Source: Rhabdornis inornatus (lineage: Eukaryota; Chordata; Aves; Passeriformes; Rhabdornithidae). From it: a stretch of DNA of 64,000 nucleotides. Shown one piece after another: positions 12,241 through 23,020 of the stretch. The stretch lies in assembly GCA_013397075.1 (NCBI GenBank), contig VWZS01009934.1:2317426-2381425 (forward strand), read 5' to 3'. Below the pieces are notes generated by a model. That model did no database searches. It had not been told where the DNA came from and saw only the letters and a list, made by a program, of their open reading frames with translations. Numbering within the stretch: the first letter of the stretch is position 1; the number at the start of each line of letters is the position of its first letter. Position numbers and translations under genes: made by a program.

Positions 12241-12449
12241 AGCAAAACAAACTTTTTCTTTATAACCAAAACCAAAGGCAAGCATAGTACAAAAAAAGGA
12301 AAACCCAAAAAATCAAACCAAAAACATAAAAACAAAAACCAGCAACAAAAAACCCCCACAACAACAACAAAAAAAGCCACAAAACAAAAAGCAAAAACAA
12401 AACCCAAAAAACTAAAAACAACCAACCAACCAAAATAAAACCCCACAAC
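12241..12449 (+). repeat. A/C-rich, T-poor low-complexity tract
   Basis: About 200 bases made almost wholly of A and C, mostly CAAAA-, CCAAAA- and CAACAA-type units, with very few T or G. The reverse strand therefore reads as a long T/G run, which creates a spurious hydrophobic Phe/Val/Trp-rich frame at 12237-12467. It lies in intron 1 and is not attached to a recognisable transposon. Confidence 0.8.
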
Positions 12450-15400
12450 ACTGACTTGCAAAGTCATAGTTGTGCTGATAAGGGAGATTGAGAAAACTTT
12501 GGTCTACCAGGAGGTTAAAGACAGTCCTATCTCCCGAAATATAGCTCATGCCAATGCTTTCAACTCTTTGAGGAACTTCTTTGGTGTGAGGAAAGACATT
12601 GGAATCAAGTCTCCAACAGAGTGACTTTTATGGCTGGGAGAACTCCCATGACCACAGAAGGGATTTGGAAATATTCAGTTTAAATGGGATGAGTGTTTCA
12701 GGGATTGGGTTGTTTAAGATTCTATGAGTTTCACTTTCCAAATTTGGTTGCAATAAAGGCTTTGAAATCAAATATTGTTTATTATTTGTCTCTAGAAACC
12801 AACCAAATTTACTACCAACCAAACCTGATGAAGATAAGAAGGAAGTTTAAGAGATGAGCAATGGCATTATAATTGCAGGCTACTTTATACATGGAAGCCA
12901 TTGCTTAGTTCTTGAATGTAAACATCAGATTATAAACCAGATCCCATTAATTTGTTAATGACAGTTGTTTTTCTTTATTGTGGATTTGTGTTTCAAAATT
13001 TTAATTTACAACCAAATTACCAATCTAGCATTAGCATTCTAAAGATGACATTAAAAAGTTAGTTGAACTTAAATCTAGTTAAGGTAAATTCAACAACTGA
13101 GTCTGCAGACAAACCTCAAGAAATAACTCTGGCCCTGTGCATTCCATAGGGCTGTGTTAGCTCTGACTAGTAAAGACTCTACTTTTGATATGAGTACCTT
13201 AGCCAAAATACCTCATTAATAAACTGATAATGCACAAGTGTACTCCTTTCCTTAGCTTCAAAAGCCACTGCTACTCTCTAATCACTTTCTAAAACCTTGA
13301 CATTTTCTTCTGCATCTCTTATCTTCACTGGGTAAACTTTTACTTTACGGCTGGAAAGTGTCTATAATTGTGAAGTGTAGTGATAAGTGTGTACACAGAA
13401 AAGAAAAGCAGGTCTCGTTCCAAATCCAATCAAACGTGCTTTGCTATGTTTTTCTTTTTGAAAATATACCTAATTTATTAAAACTTCACCAGTGTGTTGG
13501 CTGTAAACTGGCCAGAGTATTTGTCTGTGTCCTGAGGAGGAGTAGATGGAACCTGGACCCTAAAGTGTTTTGAAATAATTCTGCTGGGTTTGGTCAGCAG
13601 AACTTATTTGCTTTCTTGAAGTCAGCTGTTTGTGCTTAATTAATGTATTTGGAACTTCTGATGATGTTGTTGCTGCAAGGGTAACCTCGATGACTGTGCT
13701 TACACTGTTCCTTTTCAGACAGTGTATGGTGTGAGCACAATCCAGCTCACTGGGGGGTAACCGTGGAGTTTATCCATCCACACAAATATCATACTCCTGC
13801 ACCTGTCCCAGAGAGACTGTGAGACAGGATGCTCCTGCAGCAGAAATCTGAATATACTGAGAATGTACAGTGATGTAATGGGCTTATAAGAAAGCTTCTC
13901 TGTCCTTTCAGAGCATCCAGGGAGAATGGTGTAGGGCCCTGAGTGGGCTGTACTGGTGGAGAAAAGCCTCACCAGTGAGCCAGAGCTGCAATTTTGGAAA
14001 TAACAGGCCTTGTGCATATCCAAAATTATTGCTGGCTCAACTAATTGAAATTAAACCATAGCTATATAAATACTGGAGTTTTTTTATACATGGATTGGAT
14101 TTTGGTAAGAATAATGCAGTAATTCTAATACAACCGACAAGGCTAAAGAAACCATCTACCCATCTTCCTTTGGCCAGGACTGTGCTCAGGGACAAGATCT
14201 GCCCTGCATTTGTAATCAAAACTCCGATGAAGCAAGATTAATGTCAGTCTGGTTATGCCATGGGAAAGGGGGAATGATTGAGAGGACCGCCAGGAGAGTA
14301 TGGGCAGAGGTGTCTGTGCAGAGACTGGACAGAGATGGCTCAGCCAGGAGCAGGGGGGGCTTTGTCAAGGGTATTGACTTCATAGCAGTGCCCTCTCCAC
14401 CCGAGACAAGTGTGAAATATTCTCTGGCCACCCTTGGTATTTCAAGTGGGAAATAATCTCCAGCCATCTTTGGTATTTCAAGAGTGATTTACAGATCTGA
14501 AGTGAGGTCACAGTGCAGCTAGCCCCAGTACAAGTTCTCCTGGAATCTTATTTAAGTGAAGTTTTCCACAGAAAATTTGGTCTTTATAATATCAAATGCA
14601 ATTTTAAAGAAACCAATTAAAAATTAATAGTTAATTTCAAATATTCTCGTCTCACCTTTTTTCTTGATTTTTTCCCCCCCAACTTTGTTCAGTTTGTAGA
14701 ATCATATTTTTTTCTCTCATGCAGTAGTTGACTAACTTGTACCCCTGTGCCTGGAAGACCTTTATAACAGTTCCAGCTTTAGAGCTTGAGTCACTCACGT
14801 GTTGAACAAATGGAAATGATAGAGCTTATCCTGTTCAGCTGTAAATCTTTAATCTGACTTTAGAGAGCAAGTGCTACTCATGGTGTAATGTGGAACTGGG
14901 ACAGTTCATGATGCCCAGAAAAAAACAAGCAGGTTATTCCCATGGGCAGAGGTTTTGCTTCGTTCCTGTGGTGGTGCTATTGAGATGTGTGTGCACACAA
15001 CAAAACCCCACTTTCTCCTGCACACAACTCAAGTGTCCAGTGCACAGTGTTAGGCTCAGATGGGACAGCATTTCCATATGGAACAGCTCAGTATTTTGTG
15101 TAAAGCACTTTTTTTTCCCCTAAAAATTTAATTTTTAGGAGGTTCTGGTTATTAAAAAGGCACACCACACAGAGATATTGAGGTACTAACTTAAGTAGGT
15201 TTACTGTAGTCCAAGAAAAGCAAGGAATCAGTTCAAATAGTGGTAAAGTATTGTGCAGATTTAATTTGAATTTGAGATGGTAAAATGAAGGTTACCAGTT
15301 TCAGGAGACATGAGCATCTGGTTTGTTTTTAATTATCAAAGCATTTGAAAAAAATATGACAAGTATTCATTAATTTAGTTCAGCATAATTACTCAGTGTT

Positions 15401-15551
15401 GGGTTGAAACTTCTGTTCCTGTGACTTCTGGAGCTGTGTGCTGCAATCTGTATAATTTCATTAATGTGGTATCCTAGTGAGCATGTTTCCTATTTTGCTC
15501 CCATGGGTGAGATTTAGGGGTATGATGGAGCACTGTTTTGACTTCTCACAG

Positions 15552-15776
15552 GATGAGCTGGATGAACTTCGGGCTGAAATGGAAGAAATGCGTGACAGCT
15601 ATTTAGAGGAAGATGTTTACCAGCTGCAGGAGCTCCGGCGAGAGCTGGACCGGGCAAACAAGAATTGCCGCATTCTGCAATATCGTCTCAGGAAAGCAGA
15701 GCAGAAAAGCTTGAAAGTTGCACAAACAGGCCATGTGGATGGAGAACTCATTAGGAGCCTGGAACAAGATTTAAAG
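15552..15776 (+). CDS. MTCL1: MTCL1-like exon 2, coiled-coil segment
   Basis: A 225-base, 75-codon exon, phase 0 at both ends, bounded by a CACAG acceptor and a GTGGGT donor. It starts DELDELRAEMEEMRDSYLEE, continues through VYQLQELRRELDRANKNCRI and LQYRLRKAEQKSLKVAQTG, and ends HVDGELIRSLEQDLK. This is a charged, Leu-spaced coiled coil highly typical of the MTCL/SOGA family. Recalled paralog differences point to MTCL1: SOGA3 has Arg-rich KRLRY at the QKSLKV position, and MTCL2/SOGA1 has RRSLRA. The paralog call is from memory of family sequences; the family call is very secure. Confidence 0.9.
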
Positions 15777-17281
15777 GTGGGTTGAGAGATTCATATTCAC
15801 AGCAAAAGAGAGCAAACTGTGGTGTGGCTCTCTGCAATGGAAGTGAGGGTGACACATGAAACAAGCAGTAGTTCTCCAAACGTCACGACTGATTTCCTTC
15901 TGCTGTGGTGGAGAACAAATATTCAGCTCATCGCCTTAAAAAGATGTGTCAGTGAGTAGAAAAACATGTGTTCAGATTCAAAATGAAAGAAATACAGTCA
16001 AGTTACATTTCTGCATTTGAAAGATTTAAAGGGTCTTGTTTTACTGGTTTTACTGAAAACCTCAGCTTTGCAATACTGTATAAACAAAACCTGATATGCT
16101 TTTTCCAGTTCATGCTGTTTCCTTCCTTTTCATTTCTTGCTTATGCCAAGTAACTGGAAAAAAATAGTCTTAAGTCACATTTCTTAGTGTCTAGTGAGTT
16201 CCTTTTAACAGGAACAGACTTATAATATTTTTACAGGGCAGATAGAGAATCAAAATGCTCTTTCCCTACAAACACAAATACCTGTAAAAATTACATTCAT
16301 ACTAAAACAGTTTTTGTATCTTTCAGAAATGCTTCCATCAAGACCAAGTAAAGCTTCGTATAGACATGATATCTATCTAGCTTTACCCATCTTTCTTGAT
16401 ATTGCTCTTCCGTAGCTTTTAAAAAAATATCTTCTGTAGAGAGGGACTGCTTGCAACTAGAATTATTAAGAATATTGTACTTAAAAATGCAAAACATAAA
16501 ACCTTCTGAAAGGGGAATGATTTGTTGTCAGCACTGGAAATGAGAGTAGCATATCAAGTCATCAAACCTTTTAAAATGTCAGATCTCATTTTTTCTTTTA
16601 TGATGGAAACCGAATTATAACCTTGTAACAATAGCAATGATACATTACTCCGTAAAAATCTGTACCTAGATTTCAATGAAAGAGATATTGAGTGTTTTTA
16701 TTACTGACTTCTTATAATTCCATAATTCCTCGTCTTGTATGGTGTGTCACCTTTACAAATGTTTTTGGAGTAAATATCTATTCTTGTTAGGCTAGATTCA
16801 GAAAACCCAAGTTAGCATGTATTTCTGTGCTTTCATATCACTCTTGCCTATTTGTGATTGCTGCTAGAGCAGCAAGTTTGTGTGGCTGTGACTGCTGCAC
16901 GCACATCGCTTTGATTGATGGCCCGTCAGCTTTACAGCACAATTCCTTGTCTTTGGCTTTGTCTGTGGGATGTGCTGGGACTTTGATGGGCAGCTTCGGT
17001 GTCTGCTTGTTTCCTCCTGCTGTTCATGACATTGCTTTAGCATACTGTGTAGAGGGAGCTGGAGATGGGTAATCAAATATATTTTCATTCTGGATTTCTT
17101 TATTAGAAATGAATATTCATTTAGGTACTTGGAAGGCTTGGAGTGTTCCATCAACAGAGTCATAATTGAATTAAAAATCTCTTGGCTGTCTAGGGCTATA
17201 ATATGCTTCTTACTGAAGGAGACATACTGTAGCTGTTGCTCCTCATGGATGATCTTCATGCATTTGTGCTCTTTTGACCAG
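15777..17281 (+). other. MTCL1: Intron 2 of the MTCL1-like gene
   Basis: A 1.5-kb AT-rich intron with a GTGGGT donor and a TTTTGACCAG acceptor. No transposon, RNA gene or conserved structure is recognised. Short open frames at 15968-16153 and 16827-17072 are unremarkable. Confidence 0.75.
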
Positions 17282-17440
17282 GTAGCCAAAGATGTTTCTG
17301 TCAGACTGCACCATGAGCTGGAGAGTGTGGAGGAGAAACGAGTTAAAGCAGAAGACGAAAATGAAGTCCTTCGGCAGCAAATCATTGAGGTGGAAGTATC
17401 CAAGCAGACTCTGCAAAATGAACTGGACAAGTTAAAAGAG
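17282..17440 (+). CDS. MTCL1: MTCL1-like exon 3, coiled-coil segment
   Basis: A 159-base, 53-codon exon in phase 0 at both ends, with an AG acceptor at 17280-17281 and a consensus GTAAGC donor. It begins VAKDVSVRLHHELESVEEKR, continues VKAEDENEVLRQQIIEVEV and ends SKQTLQNELDKLKE. It continues the exon 2 coiled coil without a break (EQDLK-VAKDVSVRL) and belongs to the MTCL/SOGA central rod that mediates dimerisation and partner binding. The SVRLHHELESVEEKR stretch matches MTCL1-type more than MTCL2-type paralogs as I recall them. The frame before the exon is open by chance for some distance upstream, but the acceptor and family homology set the start. Confidence 0.9.
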
Positions 17441-17880
17441 GTAAGCAATTGTCAGAAAAGCCATGCAGAACAGTATTGCTGGTTTAGAAAGGAAATTTGG
17501 CACACAGGTGTCTTAGACTAATTCTTACATGAAATGGTTGCTGATATTGCTTGTATTGCATTGCTTGTCCCAAAGGTCTCCTTTGTTATGTGTCCCAGAT
17601 ACATCATCAATAATTTAGAATCAATAGAGATGTAGATGAATGATGCTCCACTTTTTCTCTGGGGCTTCTCACAGGGCTACTGTCCCATTTTAAACTGTCT
17701 CCTTAAAAACTCTCTTCCTGCTGGAGCAAAACTCTCTCTGATTTGACTCCAGCTAGCACTGGATGTTCTTTACACAGACTGGGACTTCCACCTACTTGAA
17801 AGTCAAATGGAGTGTGCATGACTTGTCTCTGAGAGAGGGTTCAGATAGGCAAGCTGCTATTTTGGCTGGTACTCCTCAGT

Positions 17881-17894
17881 GGTGGTGGTGGTGG
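17881..17894 (+). repeat. (GGT)n short trinucleotide run
   Basis: Between four and five perfect GGT units in intron 3. Minor simple repeat. Confidence 0.8.
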
Positions 17895-19000
17895 AGCCAT
17901 CAGAATGAGCTGGGCAGCAGGAATGTGGTCTGTAATGCACAAATAACATAACACTTCAGGCACAGAAATGCTGTCTCTTGAGAAAAGAGATCATTTCAAC
18001 TGGTGCTGACACAGTCATACTGGGTGAAGTGATGATCCTTGGAAGCAAGTGAGCTGAGGAGCAGGGGACTGTAAAGGAAAGCCAAATACAGCTTTTTGCT
18101 GGAGCCTACATCCCATTCTGTAGTGGTATTTCTGTTCTCTTAACAGTACAGCAGATTGGCAGCTCACAGCCCCTGCTCTGTTTTAAACCAGATTGAGATA
18201 GAGCATTTAAACATAATGAGGTAAGGCATTTATCCTCTGAGCCCTGGTCAGATTTAGAGAGCTGGTGCAATTACGTGTTATTTTAATCTTTCCAACATTA
18301 CTTGTGAGTCAACTGGCACAAAGCCTGGCTCAGTTTTATAAGGACAGCTCCTATTTAATTTCTCTGTGCGTTTGAGTTATGAGTAGTCCAATGCAGGAAT
18401 TTTTGAGTGTTTATATCTAACAGAATAGATCATCAGCTGGCATACATACCAGTGTTGCTTAGATTACTTGTGAACCTAACACAAAAGATAAAGTCTGCAT
18501 GATGTTTTAGCTATTCTTCCCCTTTCTCAATGTTATTTGTGAATGCTGTGCCAAGTGGACATGATACCATGTTACAGGGTCTGCAGTCTCTGCTCTGTAC
18601 AAAAATGCCATCTCATCCACAGTAACAAATTTATTGCTTGTTGTTGATTAACATGCAGGTCCACTGGGTACTTCTTGATGGTCTTGGGGTTCAAGTAGAA
18701 ACTAAATTTTGGGTGAGAAGTGAGGAGAAAAACGGTTCAGCAGTGCTGAAGACTCAAGCTAGCTCTGGCCAGGCTGAATTTACCATGCTGTTTAGGTTGC
18801 TGCAGCCTAGCCGTGCTGGGAAGCTCTGCTAAGTCAGCTGTGTCTGCTGGATTGCAAGATGAAGTGAATGCACTCTTACTTTATAAGCATTCCCTGCCCC
18901 ATAAGAGGGATCTAAGGAAAGGGGGAGATAGCAGGTAGAATGATGGGATGTATTCATGCTCATCTGGAGATAAAGCAGGCATAAGAGGGGTCATGAGATA

Positions 19001-19016
19001 TAGTAGTAGTAGTAGT
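19001..19016 (+). repeat. (TAG)5 trinucleotide run
   Basis: Five TAG units in a row within intron 3. Simple microsatellite. Confidence 0.85.
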
Positions 19017-20074
19017 CTGGTTTCACATGCCGTTGAGTTGTAGTTTCTCTGGCAGCCACAATTTCACAAGGTCACATGAGGTGAGAAGATGAAGTTGGAG
19101 TCCTTGGCAGGTCACACAAGGACAGATGAGCCAAAAGCTGGAGAAACACAGCTATGCTGTGTCAGATAAATGTGTGTTTGCAATGTTGTTGACATTGCTA
19201 AAAAAAAGTATTCTTCACTCAAGATATGTTCAAATAACTACCAGAAGTGGCACCACCTTGGGAACATTTAATGTGTGCAAGGAATGGATTACAGACATGC
19301 CAGTGGGAAACCTAGTGCTTTATATATCAGGAAAAAAGTGACTCCAAAGCCATGTAGCTTCTTCCCAATCCACCCTGACTCTGCATCTTGTCTATCTAAA
19401 GGCTCACAGTTGGAAGGAGCGTTTTCCTATCCGGTCCTGGAGCATTGCCTGAGACCCAGTTAGACAGTGTTCACTCTCTGATATAGCTTAGTGTAACCAT
19501 ATGCTCATTCTCTGTAATAGCCTTGACTATTCTTTATCATCAGATCAACAGGAAGGTTTTCTCGCTTCTGTGTTCAGTTATTGCTTAATTCAGTGCTAGC
19601 TTCTGCTTTGGCATGCCGTACAATTCCCTCAGGTCCCATTTCTCACTGCAGTAGATGGCATATATGTTGATTATCTTTAATGTATTTTGCATACTGAAAT
19701 ACCTTTAGGAATTCTACACTTCTCTGAAAGCACTCTTTCTTTAAAGCCACCTTTGGTGTTTACAATAATCTTTTGAAGAATTTCTAACATTTATTATGTT
19801 TAGTCCTGTTATATACTTTTTTACACCAATACCTGTTTTGATCTCCTGTGATATTTTCAACAGGACTTCTTAGATATATAGACTTGTTCTATCTAAATAA
19901 CATTTTTATTTCCTTAAGAAAGAAGCCTTGTAGTTTTAACTGGGAAATTATTTTTTGCCTCCTACTGACCATGTAATTTCAAGTTGTTGTATTACATACA
20001 TATGAAAGAGACTCCTCTCTTGTCACTAAATAATATTTCTCAGTGTGTTTTACTGTGAAAATAATCCTTCACAG

Positions 20075-20117
20075 TCCTCTCCTCTCCTCTCCTCTCCTCT
20101 CCTCTCCTCTCCTCTCC
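20075..20117 (+). repeat. (TCCTC)n pentanucleotide microsatellite
   Basis: About 43 bases of uninterrupted TCCTC/CTCCT units, eight or more copies, in intron 3. A pure polypyrimidine strand of this kind can form triplex DNA and is usually length-variable. Confidence 0.9.
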
Positions 20118-22963
20118 ATTGCTGCTAATGCACTTCCCTCTCCAGTCCAGGTGCTTCTGGATTCCCATTCCATGACACACTTTCAGAGGCTTTTGCATAA
20201 TCTGTCAAAACAGCATCTAGGCCCTTGTTCTGTTCTGGTATCTGCCAAATGCTCCCCATCAACAAAATATTCTGATTTTCACTGATGGCTTCATTAAGGA
20301 GCTCCCAGGTAACTGGTGAGTCACTTGCAGGTTTTTAGGATAATGCCACCTCCTTCTTTCCCTTTGTCTTCTTCTTTTTTGTCATAAATACATTCCACCC
20401 CTCCAGCCTTTTGCTGCATTTCCTGTGTTTTGAGCTAAGATATGAGTTGATAAGGATGTTTAATGAATGCTTGTGAATTTTGTCCAATTCTGATGTCTTC
20501 CAGTTAGACATCATTCTTCTCTGAATGTCTTCATCAGTGTGCTGGCATTCACTTTGCTTACTCATGCCGCTGTACTTCCTTTTTTCTTTCAGTTCTCTTA
20601 GCCAAAAGATAATATAAATCTTTCCTTTCCCATAATACTCCCTATTTTTTTTTCAGATTTTACTCATTTATCATTGTTTATCATCTGCTACTCTTGACTG
20701 AAATACTTTCACTGATTCTTCTGAAGATACTTCTTTCACTGGCTAATAATATTTTCTCACTGAATATCTTTTAACTTTACTGACTGTAGCAAGTTTTTGT
20801 TTTTTTGTGTCAGTCTTCTCTATCTGCTGAAGCTCTGTGTTTCATTGATTTTTTCCATTATTACATTCACCTACTTTTTCAGTTTTCATTTTTCAAATCT
20901 TCCCTTTCTGTCTTACTGTGAACATTTTAACTGGTCTTGGGCCACCCTCTGATACCTTTTTCTGTGGCACTCTCCATCAGCCTGCAGAGTTTTCCTACTG
21001 CTGTGAACACTTCTTTGTAGCATATCCTGGGATGTTTCTGAGAGCTGTCCCTTCTAGGAATTTGCTAGGATTCTCTGTGACTTAACAAACCTGCTTCCTC
21101 CTTACAGCTTTGGAAGCAAAGGCAGTGTGCCCTCACAGGTTTGATAAGAACACATATCCCTGCCAAGGCTTGCTTGCTTTTTCCTCATGTTGTCTGGGTT
21201 ATTAACATTGCCATTTGAGTCAGTAGGCTGCCAAGAGAGAAAAAAAATTACTCCATCACTAACAAATTACCTCAGCAACATCCCTGCAACTGTCATTTCC
21301 CCTTTTCTAATACCCTAATGCACCTCATGAGAAATATTGATACGTGTTAAGAGTTTTTCTCAATCAATCAACCAGAAAACATTCTGAACACTTTTTTCCA
21401 GAGTTTCCTTTCCTTTGCACTAATTTTTGCAAAGACCTTACCAATTCTCTTCTGAGCATCTACAAATCAGAACTTTTCTCAAAGGCTTGACAACAGCAAG
21501 TGGATTTTCTTTGAGAACTCAGTATCTCCACTCAACACCTAACTCACTCCAAACATCATTCCCCTGGAGCCACAAGGGCATCTTGAAGGAACTGCTTCCT
21601 TATATTTTCTCAGGAAAGATACTTTACAAAAGGATGATCTTTTTTTAGTCTAAGTGTAAACAACTAGGAAATCATGCTTGGCAAGTGTTGGGGGCCTTTA
21701 TATACAGCAATCATTAATTCCACTGCAAGCAATACCTTTCAAAGTAATCCTGTCTCTGAAAGCTCCATACCTGGGGAAGAACAAATAATTTTTGCCCCTT
21801 ACTGAAGAAAAGCACTGAGATGGCACAGGACCAGCTCCTGTTCCCCATGAGGAGAATGAGTTGGTTGCTTGTTGGCAGCTGCTAAACCTGTAATTTCCCA
21901 TGTCCTTTGTCTGGGTTTGGTGTGGTGAGCCAGGGTAGAGAACGAAGCAGAGCTGTGGCAGCACTGACACTGCTGGGGAAGGGCAGCCCTGTCAGACCAG
22001 ACAAAGAGAGGGGAGGAATAAGGTCAGGAGTAGCAGCTGCTGGAAGATTTGACGTGAGTACTATGAAATGGGTTAGCAAGAGATGAATGACAATTGTGTA
22101 ACTGGGAAGAAAGGGGCATTTATTGGTTGTGTGTTGGCCGTACTGAGCAGGTGACAGTCCTTCTTCTGGCCACTGAAAGCAGAAGGACCAGAGAGGGAGT
22201 GACCAGAGGTGTTGCTTTGTGTCTTACAAGGACCTCTGCTACAGCAGCAGCCTCCCACGTGACACTGAATGTTTCTTGGTCAGCTCCTCACTTCAGCTGA
22301 AATGCTTCAAGCCCTTCAGGTTGTTGGGACCATTGGAGACTGAAGTGCTGCTCTCTGGGCATCTTCACTCAGGAAGCCACTTCCAGCTGATGGAGGGCTA
22401 TGGCTGCAGCTCGTGTTCACTGGTGTTTTTACAAACAAGGGTAGAGGCAAAAGGCAAGAAATCCTGTTTCCATTCATTTCTGCTTAAGAGGAGAGAAGTA
22501 CAAGTCCTCTGGCCCTTAGTAATGTCTCTGGACACAGACTGAGATGAGAACCAGTACCTACTGTAAATGGGCTTTCCCAGGTTACCTGTAAGCTTTCTAG
22601 GGCACTGACTTCTATAAATGCTCTTTCATCCAAGAGCTTTACTTGCTTTGGATGGTGTAATGCCCAAGCTTATTCTCTGCTCCTCCCCTGCAGCATCTGA
22701 TTTTTGAGGCACTGTTCAAGAGCTGCTGCTTTTAACAGTCAAAGAAAATTTTCTGTTAAAATATTTGTCTAACAGAGTGAAAAGCTACATTCAGAAGCTT
22801 ATAAAAATGATAGAAATATACAAGATAAGTTGAAAAGTCTTTCAAACATATTATTTTGAGACAAGTTGTGCTCCAAAGTGCAACCACAGTGCTCTGTTTA
22901 ATAGAGGTGGAGAGCATTTTGCTCATAGAAGAATTCAGCTCTATAAGCATAATATAGCAAAAT

Positions 22964-23020
22964 GAAATCTGGAGGCTGCTGTGTGTGAAATCTGGAGGCT
23001 GCTGTGTGTGAAATCTGGAG
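22964..23020 (+). repeat. 23-bp tandem repeat, 2.5 copies
   Basis: A 23-bp unit beginning GAAATCTGGAGGCTGCTG occurs at 22964 and 22987 with no mismatch, and a third truncated copy starts at 23010. Perfect identity of the copies suggests a recent duplication by replication slippage. It lies in intron 3. Confidence 0.9.

Larger units (their letters stand above)
4168..15551 (+). other. MTCL1: Intron 1 of the MTCL1-like gene
   Basis: This 11.4-kb intron begins GTGAGC inside the CpG island and ends in a pyrimidine-containing TTCTCACAG acceptor. Its first 280 bases are still GC-rich; the rest is AT-rich. It holds one degraded LINE remnant (about 5230-5990), an (AGC) run, a TC tract and an A/C tract, listed separately. 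Open frames up to 111 codons occur (for example 9472-9807) but none resembles a known protein. No RNA gene is recognised. Confidence 0.7.

Noticed and set aside
12237..12467. Hydrophobic minus-strand frame resembling a membrane protein
   Set aside because: It is the complement of the A/C low-complexity tract, so the Phe/Val/Trp runs are a composition artefact.
15477..15785. Start of the protein at the ATG at 15477
   Set aside because: The CACAG acceptor at 15547-15551, phase-0 joining to exon 1 and family homology starting at DELDEL show that the sequence before 15552 is intron.
17129..17281. Coding extension upstream of exon 3
   Set aside because: The frame is open by chance; its residues do not continue the coiled coil and the AG acceptor at 17280-17281 fits the family junction exactly.
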